Of a stretch of DNA of 64,000 bases, positions 53,052 through 60,521 are shown piece by piece. Origin of the DNA: Fen-1273 sp035516035 (GTDB taxonomy: Bacteria; Bacteroidota; Ignavibacteria; UBA10030; UBA6906); NCBI GenBank assembly GCA_035516035.1, contig DATJAS010000032.1:1-64000 (forward strand). Reading direction: 5' to 3'. A program made the position numbers and the translations under genes. Within the stretch, counting starts at the first letter, position 1, and each line of letters opens with the position of its first letter. The notes beneath the pieces were generated by a model. The model saw nothing but the letters and a program-made list of their open reading frames with translations, made no database searches and was not told where the DNA came from.

Positions 53052-53263
53052 TGAGGCAAATTTAGCGTACACCGTTCTTGCGCCATCAAGTGCTTGCTGA
53101 TGTACCGTTTTCGCCTGTTATGGTGAGTGTCGCAGCAGTCGGATCGCAGACAATGGTGAAGCGTTGGGGCCATTGCGTGCGATTTTTTTTTGCCCGAGCC
53201 ACGGACTGACCGAGACGATGTACACAATCCACCACATACCATCCACATCCAGAGGTTAGCTCC

Positions 53264-53464
53264 ATGGAGAAGGGCACAGTCAAGTGGTTCAACAGCGCGA
53301 AGGGGTACGGCTTCATCTCCCGCCCGGGCGGCGAGGATGTCTTCGTGCACTTCAAGGCGATCAACGGCGAAGGCTACAAGACGCTGAACGAAGGCGACAC
53401 CGTCGAGTTCGAGGTCGAACGCGGACCGAAGGGTCTCCAGGCAGCCAACGTCACGAAAGTCTAG
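53264..53464 (+). CDS. cspA: Cold-shock protein (CspA family)
   Basis: 66 residues, the normal length. MEKGTVKWFNSAKGYGFI carries the RNP1 motif (KGYGFI), and DVFVHFKAI is RNP2. It is a single OB-fold RNA/DNA chaperone that unwinds structured mRNA, especially after cold shock. It has its own promoter, an unusually long leader and an intrinsic terminator, so it is monocistronic. A ribosome-site-like AGAGG lies a short way before the ATG. Confidence 0.97.
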   Translation: MEKGTVKWFNSAKGYGFISRPGGEDVFVHFKAINGEGYKTLNEGDTVEFEVERGPKGLQAANVTKV

Positions 53465-53487
53465 CGACCCACTTGCTACGACAGATA

Positions 53488-53527
53488 CCGCATCCTCTCC
53501 GCAGTCCGGGGAGGATGCGGTTTTTTT
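53488..53527 (+). terminator. Rho-independent terminator after the cold-shock gene
   Basis: CCGCATCCTCTCC (53488-53500) pairs with GGGGAGGATGCGG (53508-53520; one G-T pair), giving a 13-bp stem and 7-nt loop, followed directly by seven T (53521-53527). Confidence 0.95.
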
Positions 53528-53578
53528 GTATCTTCCAACTTCATGACCACGCCAACCTCCGACAGATAACCGACCGAC

Positions 53579-54082
53579 ATGTCCATCAGGGTATTCGTCA
53601 CGGGCGGAACGTTCGACAAGGAATATAACGAGATCGACGGGAAGCTCTACTTCAAGGACACACACCTCCACGAGATGCTGGCCCTCGGGCGCTGCAAGGT
53701 CAACGTGGCCATGCGGACGCTCATGATGGTGGACAGCCTGGACATGACGGACGCGGACCTGGAGATCATCACGAAGCAATGCCTCAAGACGCCCGAGGAG
53801 CGCATCGTGATCACGCACGGCACGGACACGATGGAGGTGACCGCGCGCGTGCTGGCGGAGAAGGTGAAGGGAAAGACGATCGTGCTGACGGGGGCGATGA
53901 TCCCCTACAAGTTCGGCAGCTCGGACGGGCTGTTCAACCTGGGGAGCGCGCTGGCGTTCGTCCAGACGCTCCCCCACGGCGTGTACATCGCGATGAACGG
54001 CCGCTGCTTCCACGCGGACAACGTGAAGAAGAACAGGAAGACGGGGGAGTTTGAGGAGATTGCCGCGCTGCGCTCGCAATGA
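53579..54082 (+). CDS. Short asparaginase-like protein (asparaginase N-terminal domain only), stop provided by a repeat
   Basis: 167 residues. It has the first catalytic Thr loop (FVTGGTFDKEY) and the second (IVITHGTDTMEVTARVLAE), then TIVLTGAMIPYKFGSSDGLFNLGSAL, as in type I/II asparaginases. It lacks the C-terminal domain, as does a known family of about 160-residue single-domain homologues, so it is probably not a truncation. Asparaginase activity is uncertain. The natural end seems to be near GEFEEI; the last codons (AALRSQ) and the TGA at 54080-54082 lie inside repeat copy 8. It is expressed separately from the cold-shock gene, which ends in a terminator upstream. Confidence 0.82.
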   Translation: MSIRVFVTGGTFDKEYNEIDGKLYFKDTHLHEMLALGRCKVNVAMRTLMMVDSLDMTDADLEIITKQCLKTPEERIVITHGTDTMEVTARVLAEKVKGKTIVLTGAMIPYKFGSSDGLFNLGSALAFVQTLPHGVYIAMNGRCFHADNVKKNRKTGEFEEIAALRSQ

Positions 54083-54124
54083 CGGGGATCGCCACGGGCG
54101 CAAAGAACGCGCCCTCGCAATGAC
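54056..54124. repeat. Dispersed palindromic repeat, copy 8 (two short units, overlapping a gene end)
   Basis: A minimal unit GAGATTGCC...CTCGCAATGAC (54056-54083) is followed by a second partial unit GGATCGCCACGGGCGC... ending CTCGCAATGAC (54114-54124). The first unit contains the stop codon of the asparaginase-like gene. Confidence 0.8.
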
Positions 54125-54130
54125 GGGGAG

Positions 54131-54406
54131 TCAGATCAGCCGGAACGTGAGGATCGGAATGTGCTTGAGTGCGAAGAGCGCGACGAGGGCGAGGAGCCAC
54201 ATGACGATTCCCGTGCGGGTCGATTTCACTTCGGCGACCGAGAGAAAACCGTCGGCGACAAGCAGAAAGAGCGCGCTCACGCACCCGTTCTCCATCACGC
54301 GGTAGACCAGCCCCGTGGCCGTCGGCTCGAACCTCCCCAGGACGAGCGCCACGAACATCAGCGACGGCACCCAGAGGAAGATCCGCTGCTTCGCCGGGAT
54401 GAGCAT
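54131..54406 (-). CDS. Small membrane protein, three spans
   Basis: About 91 residues from the ATG at 54406, whose A is the last base of the preceding gene's TGA (TGATG). Three hydrophobic segments (FLWVPSLMFVALVLG, GCVSALFLLVADGFLSV, IVMWLLALVALFALKHI) and no charged domain. The longer frame upstream is only a shadow of the preceding gene. The tight coupling suggests that it works with the LiaF-like membrane protein. Function unknown. Confidence 0.65.
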   Translation of the reverse strand: MLIPAKQRIFLWVPSLMFVALVLGRFEPTATGLVYRVMENGCVSALFLLVADGFLSVAEVKSTRTGIVMWLLALVALFALKHIPILTFRLI

Positions 54407-55308
54407 CACGACCCCTGGATACGCACGACGCGCAGGCTCGAGACGCCGGCCTTGAACGTCAGGAAGATCCTCCGCGATGCGGCGTCGAAGTTCGCCGTCC
54501 GGTACGTCCCGTCCCCCTGCGATTCGAATCCCTCGAATGTCTTCGACGTGAGGCCGCTCTCCGAACGGATCTCGCACCCCGCCGATTCGGGGATGCGAAC
54601 GGTGATCGACGAAACTCCCGCCTGTATCTTCACGCGGTTCTCCTCCGCCCTCGCACCGAGCGTCAGGCGCACGTCCGCCGCGCCCGTCCGGATGTCCACG
54701 TCATCCGTCGCGAACGGGGAGAGATCCGCGTCCAGCTTCGCCGCCCCCACCTCCAACCTCACTGACCAGAGGGGACCGGGGTGCATCCGCATGTCGACCC
54801 GGTTCTTCCCGCCGGCCCCGAACGCGGTGCTGCGATCCTCCATGCTCAGCGAGACGGTTTTCGCATTGTTCTCTTCCCTGCTCGAGATCCCGTAGGAGCC
54901 GAAGTTCGTCTCGGTCTCCGCCCGGAAAAGCTCGGCACACGTGTCGCGGATCGTGAACGTCCCCGCCCCCGACGCAACGTGGAGGCTCGCGCGGTGGTAC
55001 GCCGTGTCGTACGCCTCCATGAACGACTGGGACGTCAGCTCGCGCACGGGCCGTCCCCAGCCCCACTCCTGCCACGTGCCGTAGAGAATCAGGGCGACCA
55101 GGATCGCGGCGAGAACCGCCAGCAGGGCGCGGACCACCTTTGCCCCGCTCAGGATGCCGACGCCCCAGAGGACCAGCACCAGCGGCCAGAATCTCCAGAT
55201 GGTCCCGACCCGCAGCGTGAGGAGATCGAGTTTCGCCAGCAGGATCAGGACGCCCGCCACGACCCAGAACGTCCCCCAGAATATCCTCGATGTGTTCATG
55301 GTGTGCAC
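54406..55308 (-). CDS. LiaF/DUF5668-like membrane protein with DUF4097-type beta-helix domain
   Basis: 300 residues. The first 85 residues are four short membrane spans of the LiaI-LiaF-TM type (FWGTFWVVAGVLILLAKLDLLTL, FWPLVLVLWGVGILSG, ALLAVLAAILVALILYG). The rest is a right-handed beta 'toastrack' of DUF4097 type with regular VRLEVGAAKLDADL-, ADVRLTLGA- and GVSSITVRIPE-like steps. LiaF proteins monitor or restrain cell-envelope stress sensors; no two-component genes are beside this one. Start could also be Met4 (55299). Confidence 0.78.
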   Translation of the reverse strand: MHTMNTSRIFWGTFWVVAGVLILLAKLDLLTLRVGTIWRFWPLVLVLWGVGILSGAKVVRALLAVLAAILVALILYGTWQEWGWGRPVRELTSQSFMEAYDTAYHRASLHVASGAGTFTIRDTCAELFRAETETNFGSYGISSREENNAKTVSLSMEDRSTAFGAGGKNRVDMRMHPGPLWSVRLEVGAAKLDADLSPFATDDVDIRTGAADVRLTLGARAEENRVKIQAGVSSITVRIPESAGCEIRSESGLTSKTFEGFESQGDGTYRTANFDAASRRIFLTFKAGVSSLRVVRIQGS

Positions 55309-55350
55309 CGTGTGAGTGTTGTCAGGTTATGCGGATGACCCGGCGTCGCA

Positions 55351-56427
55351 TCATCGCGTGAGCACGAGCGTGTCCAGCGGCGCGCCGCGCTGGTTCCAGA
55401 CGCGGAGCACCAGCGTCGAGGGCGTCACGTCGGCGTAGGCCCAGTTGAACTCCTTCACCGTTTTCTGCGTGTACCAGGCCCGGGAGGGTTCGTACAGCGG
55501 CGCTCCCGCGGAGCCGATGATGCAATGGTGGATCCCGTTCACGACGTTGTGCTGGTAGAAATGGGAGTGCCCGCAGAGGACGAGCGCGACGCCGGTCCGC
55601 TCGAAGACGCCTGATGTCAGCGCAATCACGGACGAGTCCTCGCCGTGTCCCCCCGCGCAGTAGGCGGGCTTGTGGAGCATGACCACCTTCCACGTCCTGT
55701 TCGTGCGGTGGAGATCGGCGTCGGCAAACTCGTACTGCGGGGTCCCCGGCCCGAGGGGAAGCTCGCTGTTGAGGACGACGACGTGCATGTCGCCGCAATC
55801 GAACGAGAAATACTCCTGGGACGCCGCACCCACCGGTCCGCTCGTGAACGCTTCCGTGTTCGTGGTCCACCGTTCGTGGTTGCCGGGCGCGTTGACCCAG
55901 GGGACGGTCCCGCCGAACGAGACCATCGGGGGGCGAAAAAACCCGGTCTTCCAGCTTTCATACGACGGCGTGGGGGCGATGTCGCCCCCCAGCAGGCACA
56001 GGAGTGGGTGCGCCCCCGCGGCAAGCGCCATGATGCTGTCGAACACGCCGGTCCCCCCCCGGCTGTCTGCGACCCACACGAACCGGAAGGGGGTCCCGGG
56101 GAGCGCCCCCGTCGTAAATGAGGAGAGATCCGTGAACGCGGTCCCCTCCCCCCCCCTGTAGAAATAACGCGTCTCCGGCCGAAGCCCTGTGAGGGGAACG
56201 TGGTGGACGTACGTGGCCGGCGTGGCCGTTGTCACCACGTAGGACGCACTGCGCGCCGTGAGCGAACAATCCTCCGTGGTTCCATACCTGACAGTGAGCG
56301 GCGCCGGCGAGTCTGATTCAATAAGGACGCAGACGCTGGTGGGCGTTACGGCCTGGAGGTACGGCCGCATGAGTATCGCCGCGGAGGAACTGAGGGGCAC
56401 GCACAGGAGCACGAGGGCGTAGCGCAT
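55351..56427 (-). CDS. Secreted purple-acid-phosphatase-like metallophosphoesterase
   Basis: 358 residues with a signal peptide. A fibronectin-like N-domain (TPTSVCVLIESDSPAPLTVRYG, TGLRPETRYFYR) precedes the metallophosphatase core: FRFVWVADSRGG (first motif, with Asp), LLGGDIAP, VNAPGNHERW (PGNHE), KVVMLHKPAYC and LVLCGHSHFYQH (GHSH). Two metal ions bind in this family to hydrolyse phosphate esters. It lies 13 bp after the BNR-repeat gene, so the two are probably co-expressed. The exact substrate is unknown. Confidence 0.9.
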   Translation of the reverse strand: MRYALVLLCVPLSSSAAILMRPYLQAVTPTSVCVLIESDSPAPLTVRYGTTEDCSLTARSASYVVTTATPATYVHHVPLTGLRPETRYFYRGGEGTAFTDLSSFTTGALPGTPFRFVWVADSRGGTGVFDSIMALAAGAHPLLCLLGGDIAPTPSYESWKTGFFRPPMVSFGGTVPWVNAPGNHERWTTNTEAFTSGPVGAASQEYFSFDCGDMHVVVLNSELPLGPGTPQYEFADADLHRTNRTWKVVMLHKPAYCAGGHGEDSSVIALTSGVFERTGVALVLCGHSHFYQHNVVNGIHHCIIGSAGAPLYEPSRAWYTQKTVKEFNWAYADVTPSTLVLRVWNQRGAPLDTLVLTR

Positions 56428-56440
56428 CGGTCGTCACCGG

Positions 56441-58030
56441 CTATTTAATGTGAATCATGGTCTTCTCCGCGGTGAATCCCGGCGCGGTGAGCCGGCAGTA
56501 ATACACGCCGCTCGCAAGCTGCGACGCGTTGAAGAACGCGCGGTACGAGCCCGGCGCCACCACGCCCTCGGCCAGCACCGCCACCAGCCGTCCCAGCACG
56601 TCAAACACATCCAGGCGGACATCGGCTTCCGCGGGAACGGTGTACGCGATCACCGTCGAGGGGTTGAACGGGTTGGGATAATTCTGAAAGAGCGCAAATG
56701 CCGCCGGGCCGGGGGGGGACGGCACACGGGCGCCGGGGTCAACGTACGGCGCCGTCCGCACGCTCGTCACGCCGGCGTCCATCCTCATCCAGACCGGGTA
56801 GACCATCCCTCCGCGGGCGGCGATCCCGGTGTAGTCGCCGAAGAAGACGTCGGCCTGGGGAATGAACGACGAGTCGCTCACGCGGGAATCCGTGAATGAC
56901 GCCCCCCCGTCCGTGGAGCTCGCGACATAGACGTCTGTCGCATCCCCCTGTGTCTCCCGCCTGTCGTAGAAAACCACATAGACCGAGCCCGTGACTGGAT
57001 CGACGGTCATCCAGGGGAAGAAATGCTCGCGCGGCGTAAGGTCCGTGTTGACCTGCTTCGCCGGCTGCCATGTCGATCCCCCGTCCGTCGATCTGCGGAT
57101 GAAGATGCACGTGTTCCCGGGGCCTCGCCGCGCGTCGGACCAGCAGACATACACCGTGCCGCGCCATGCCGAGGCGCTGATGTCGCATGCCGTTACGGGC
57201 ATCCCGTTGCACCTGTAGATGCCCGAGATGGTCTGGTCCCACCCCCCCGGAAGTGAATCGACAAGAACGTTTCTCCCCCACGTGGCGCCGCCGTCCGTCG
57301 AACGGCTGAACATGATTCCCAGAGGGCCTCCCCAGCTCAGGTTTACTTCGCCCCCGGGACCGACCGCCGGGACGGCACCCTCGACCGTGTTCGACGAGTC
57401 GACGCAGTCGCCGGCCCGTTCGCTCACGCGCACGGGGGCACTCCAGGAGGTGCCGCCGTCGGTGGAGCGGCTGAAGAGAATCCGGGAACTGTCGCCGGCG
57501 CTGCGGCTCCCGTAGGCATCGAACTGCGTCCATGCCATGTAGAGAGAGTTCCGCAAGGGGGAGTCGGTCAGGTCGGAGGCAATGTAATCCTTGTCCTGCT
57601 GCCGCGGAGGGTTATAGCCGATAACGGCGGAGTCCTTCCACGTGAACCCGCCGTCCGTAGACCTGTGGACTCCGAGCCTGTCAATGAAATACGCCCCGGG
57701 GATCCCGATAAGATTGAGATAGAACAGGTGACCGAAGTAGAGATTTCCGCGGCCGTCGAAGGCCAGGCTCGGATCCCCCCATGTCCCGAGGGGGAGCAGC
57801 TCCTCCGCCCAGGTCCCCCCGCCGTCCACCGAGACGAACGCGTAGCGCACGTTTGCCCCCACGACGACGTTCTTCGGCGACGTCGGATTGATCGTCACGG
57901 AGACTTCTTCCGGCGAATAGAAATCGCCCGGGACTTTCGGGCTGATCCTGATATTCGCCGGCTGTGCAGGCGCAGAGCGGATGAAACAGAACGAGACAAC
58001 GAATGCTATGAACGCGGTTCGAGACGTCAC
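56441..58030 (-). CDS. BNR/Asp-box (sialidase-like) protein with T9SS sorting domain
   Basis: 529 residues from a GTG at 58030. A signal peptide is followed by a six-bladed propeller with Asp-boxes: VSVDGGGTWAEE, RSTDGGFTWKDS, RSTDGGTSWSAP, RSTDGGATWGRN, RSTDGGSTWQPA and SSTDGGASFTDS. The end is YPNPFNPSTVIAY... AEKTMIHIK. True sialidases have an Arg triad and a FRIP motif, which I do not see, so it may be a non-enzymatic surface propeller or a different glycosidase. It is exported by T9SS. Confidence 0.83.
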   Translation of the reverse strand: MTSRTAFIAFVVSFCFIRSAPAQPANIRISPKVPGDFYSPEEVSVTINPTSPKNVVVGANVRYAFVSVDGGGTWAEELLPLGTWGDPSLAFDGRGNLYFGHLFYLNLIGIPGAYFIDRLGVHRSTDGGFTWKDSAVIGYNPPRQQDKDYIASDLTDSPLRNSLYMAWTQFDAYGSRSAGDSSRILFSRSTDGGTSWSAPVRVSERAGDCVDSSNTVEGAVPAVGPGGEVNLSWGGPLGIMFSRSTDGGATWGRNVLVDSLPGGWDQTISGIYRCNGMPVTACDISASAWRGTVYVCWSDARRGPGNTCIFIRRSTDGGSTWQPAKQVNTDLTPREHFFPWMTVDPVTGSVYVVFYDRRETQGDATDVYVASSTDGGASFTDSRVSDSSFIPQADVFFGDYTGIAARGGMVYPVWMRMDAGVTSVRTAPYVDPGARVPSPPGPAAFALFQNYPNPFNPSTVIAYTVPAEADVRLDVFDVLGRLVAVLAEGVVAPGSYRAFFNASQLASGVYYCRLTAPGFTAEKTMIHIK

Positions 58031-58107
58031 AGGCGAGCCATCCCCCGGCTACTCAGTCTGATACGCCGTTGAATATACGATAGTTGCGCGACAATCTCAC
58101 CTGCAGC

Positions 58108-58138
58108 TTGCCTTTGGACCCAGGCAGGAGTACATTAG
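58108..58138 (+). promoter_or_regulatory. Likely promoter for the PNPOx-like gene
   Basis: TTG at 58108-58110, 20 bases, then TACATTAG at 58131-58138 (one mismatch to TAnnTTTG). The leader to the ATG at 58264 would be about 120 nt. The interval 58031-58263 has no other gene that I can support. Confidence 0.45.
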
Positions 58139-58263
58139 CGCGGGCACGGTTCTTTTCAGGGGACCTCTTTCCGCTCCGGCTGGCCGGGATCACGAAGGAG
58201 GTCCCTCTTTATTCAGCCCATCCCGTTCACGCCCGGGCCAGGCACCCCCCGAAGGAGCATGGA

Positions 58264-58800
58264 ATGATCACAAGGTCCCTCCCGACGTTTCTCCTCATTG
58301 CGCTCGCCAGCGCGACGTGCGCGGCACAATCGACCCACCCGGCCATGACACGCCGGGATTCCGTCGTCGCCGCCGCGCGCGAGATCATGGGAATGCAGAA
58401 GTACTGCGCACTGATCACGCTCGATTCGCTCGGGCGTCCCCACGCGCGCACGATGAACCCGTTTCCCCCCGAAGACGACATGACTGTCTGGATCGCCACC
58501 AACAGCCGGAGCAGGAAGGTAGCGGAGATCAGGAAGAATCCCGCGGTCTGCCTCTACTATGCCGACCACAACCAGGCGGTCGGCTGCGTTTCGATCACGG
58601 GGAAGGCGGTGCTCGTGGACGACCAGGCGGAGAAGCTCAAACGGAAGCGCGAGTACTGGACACAGGCTTTCCCGGACTGGAAGTATCTCGTGCTCATCAA
58701 GGTCGTCCCCGAGACCATGGACGTGCTGAACTACAGGATGGGCATGCTGAACGACCCCGTAACGTGGAAAACTCCGTCGGTCAATCTCCGGGACCAGTAG
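58264..58800 (+). CDS. Secreted pyridoxamine 5'-phosphate oxidase-fold (flavin-binding) protein
   Basis: About 178 residues from the ATG at 58264, supported by an AGGAG ribosome site 8 bp upstream; the longer frame from 58084 includes the promoter region. A signal peptide (LPTFLLIALASATCAAQ) leads into a split-barrel FMN-binding domain: KYCALITLDSLGRPHARTM, VWIATNSRSRKVAEIRKNPAVCLYYAD, and VGCVSITGKAVLVDDQAEK. Family members reduce or oxidise small molecules with FMN or F420, or bind heme. Export is unusual for this fold. Confidence 0.83.
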   Translation: MITRSLPTFLLIALASATCAAQSTHPAMTRRDSVVAAAREIMGMQKYCALITLDSLGRPHARTMNPFPPEDDMTVWIATNSRSRKVAEIRKNPAVCLYYADHNQAVGCVSITGKAVLVDDQAEKLKRKREYWTQAFPDWKYLVLIKVVPETMDVLNYRMGMLNDPVTWKTPSVNLRDQ

Positions 58801-58910
58801 CTCCCGGCACGGTCACGCCGGCAGGGGCGAGCGGCACTGCCTGACGGAGGAATTTCCCGCCGTCCCCCCGTGTTCGATTTCACACGGTGACTCACAAGCT
58901 CACGGGACGC

Positions 58911-59453
58911 ATGACGACGTACATCGGCCTCATCCGCGCAGTGAACGTGGGGGGACACAACCTGGTCTCCATGGAGGATCTGCGCACATTCCTCTCCCGC
59001 CTCGGATTTGATGAGCCGCGGACGCTCCTGCAGAGCGGGAATATCGTCTTCCGGGCGAAATCCTCATCCGCCGCGGCGCTGGAGAAACGCCTCGAGGACG
59101 AGGCGAAAAAGCGGCTTGGACTGGAGACGTCGTTCTTCGTACGTTCGGCGGACGACTGGCAGGCATTGATCGCGGGGAATCCTTTTCCCCGGGAGGCAAA
59201 AAACGATCCTGCACGTCTCGTGGCCATGTCCCTGAAGAAGGCGCCCGGCGCCTCGGAGGTGAAGGCGCTCGTCGATGCAATCCAGGGGAGGGAAACCGTC
59301 CGCGTCAGGGACGACGTCGCATATATCGTCTACCCGGACGGGCAGGGGACATCCAAAATCACCAACACCGCGATCGAATCGAAGCTCGGCACGCGCGGGA
59401 CAGCCCGGAACTGGAACACCGTCCTGAAGCTCGCCGCGCTCGCCGACCACTAG
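58911..59453 (+). CDS. DUF1697 protein
   Basis: About 180 residues from the ATG at 58911 (a GTG at 58887 would add eight). It begins MTTYIGLIRAVNVGGHN, the DUF1697 signature, and contains RTLLQSGNIVFRAKS and a C-terminal TKITN-like segment (GTSKITNTAIESKLG, then TARNWNTVLKL). The family is widespread and uncharacterised. It is cytoplasmic. It lies 110 bp after the flavin protein and 10 bp before the VOC gene. Confidence 0.87.
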   Translation: MTTYIGLIRAVNVGGHNLVSMEDLRTFLSRLGFDEPRTLLQSGNIVFRAKSSSAAALEKRLEDEAKKRLGLETSFFVRSADDWQALIAGNPFPREAKNDPARLVAMSLKKAPGASEVKALVDAIQGRETVRVRDDVAYIVYPDGQGTSKITNTAIESKLGTRGTARNWNTVLKLAALADH

Positions 59454-59463
59454 AGGAGAGACC

Positions 59464-59886
59464 ATGATCACAGGTGCGCATTCGATCGTCTACAGCCTCA
59501 ACCCGGAAGCAGACCGGAAGTTCTTCCGTGACGTGCTCGGACTCCCCCACGTCGACGTCGGCGAGGGGTGGCTGATATTCGCTCTCCCCCCGGCGGAGGT
59601 CGCATTCCATCCCGGCGAGAAGAACAATCTCCACGAGCTCTATCTCCTCTGTGACAACGTGGAGGGGTTCGTGCGCGAAATGGGCGCACTCAATGTCGCA
59701 TGCGCTCCGATACAGGACCGCGGCTGGGGCCTGCTCACACAATTGACGCTGCCGGGGGGAGGCTTGCTCGGCGTCTATGAGGCGCGACATGAGCGACCGG
59801 GAGCCAAGCCGGCACGTCGCCGCGCCCGCACAACCGGCCGCGCCCGGAGCCGCGGGGGCGCCTCCCGAAAGTCCAAGAACCGGTGA
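59464..59886 (+). CDS. VOC-family (glyoxalase-like) protein
   Basis: 140 residues with an AGGAGAG ribosome site 5 bp before the ATG. One VOC domain: SIVYSLNPEADRKFFRDVLG, VGEGWLIFALPPAEVAFHPGE (metal-ligand region with His) and HELYLLCDNVEGFVREM. The final 25 residues are a highly basic tail (KPARRRARTTGRARSRGG), not part of the fold. Family enzymes handle glyoxal-type compounds or aromatic ring cleavage, or bind drugs; the substrate is unknown. The stop overlaps the isochorismatase-like start by 4 bp (GTGA). Confidence 0.85.
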   Translation: MITGAHSIVYSLNPEADRKFFRDVLGLPHVDVGEGWLIFALPPAEVAFHPGEKNNLHELYLLCDNVEGFVREMGALNVACAPIQDRGWGLLTQLTLPGGGLLGVYEARHERPGAKPARRRARTTGRARSRGGASRKSKNR

Positions 59887-60461
59887 GCCCGCCGCCGCAG
59901 AAACTGCCCGGCACGGCCGCGCTTCTCCTGATCGACCTGCAGAAGGCGATCGACTATCCTTCGTGGGGAGTCCGCAACAACCCGGACGCGGAAGAGAACG
60001 TGCGACGCCTCCTTGCGCACTGGCGGGACTCCTCCCGTCCGGTGATCCATGTCCGGCACGTATCGCGATTTCCCGGATCGACGTACCGCGACGGCCAGCC
60101 CGGCGTCGAGTTCAAGGACGTCGCAATGCCGCACGCCGGAGAACCGGTAGTGACCAAACACGTCCCCTGCGCGTTCATCGGGACGGCGCTGGAGGCGATG
60201 CTCCGCGAGCGAGCGATCGATGACGTCGTCATCGCGGGAGTTATCACGAACAACTCCGTCGAGTCGACCGCCCGCGTCGCGGGAGACCTGGGATTCAGAA
60301 CAATCGTGGCGTCCGATGCGACGTTCACGTTCGGCCGCGACGACTTCCGCGGCCTCTCCCGCTCCGCGGAAGAGGTCCACGCCATGTCGCTCGCCAACCT
60401 CCAGGGGGAATTCGCCGAGATCCTACCCACGGACGAAATCATCCGCCGTTCGCCCGCCTGA
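59883..60461 (+). CDS. Isochorismatase-like protein with Cys-to-Ser change at the catalytic position
   Basis: 192 residues from a GTG overlapping the VOC gene stop (GTGA). The fold is that of cysteine hydrolases: ALLLIDLQKAIDY (Asp), VVTKHVPCAFIGT (Lys) and GVITNNSVESTARVAGDLGF, where nicotinamidase-type enzymes have T(N/H)xCV. The nucleophile position is Ser. It may be inactive, may use Ser, or may be a vinyl-ether hydrolase like true isochorismatases, which do not need the Cys. Its length and the rest of the fold are intact, so it is not a pseudogene. Confidence 0.85.
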   Translation: MSPPPQKLPGTAALLLIDLQKAIDYPSWGVRNNPDAEENVRRLLAHWRDSSRPVIHVRHVSRFPGSTYRDGQPGVEFKDVAMPHAGEPVVTKHVPCAFIGTALEAMLRERAIDDVVIAGVITNNSVESTARVAGDLGFRTIVASDATFTFGRDDFRGLSRSAEEVHAMSLANLQGEFAEILPTDEIIRRSPA

Positions 60462-60521
60462 AGGAGGACGAGAAGCAACTCAGGCGGAATTTCCGTATCG
60501 TCCTGACGTCAGGTTGCCATC

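Noticed and set aside
53579..54082. Asparaginase gene truncated by the repeat
   Set aside because: Single-domain homologues of about 160 residues are a known family; the repeat overlaps only the last nine codons.
1927..54124. CRISPR array
   Set aside because: Repeats are palindromic, irregularly spaced by kilobases and have no spacers or cas genes.
56441..58030. True sialidase
   Set aside because: Asp-boxes are present, but no FRIP motif or Arg triad could be found, so only a BNR-propeller protein is claimed.
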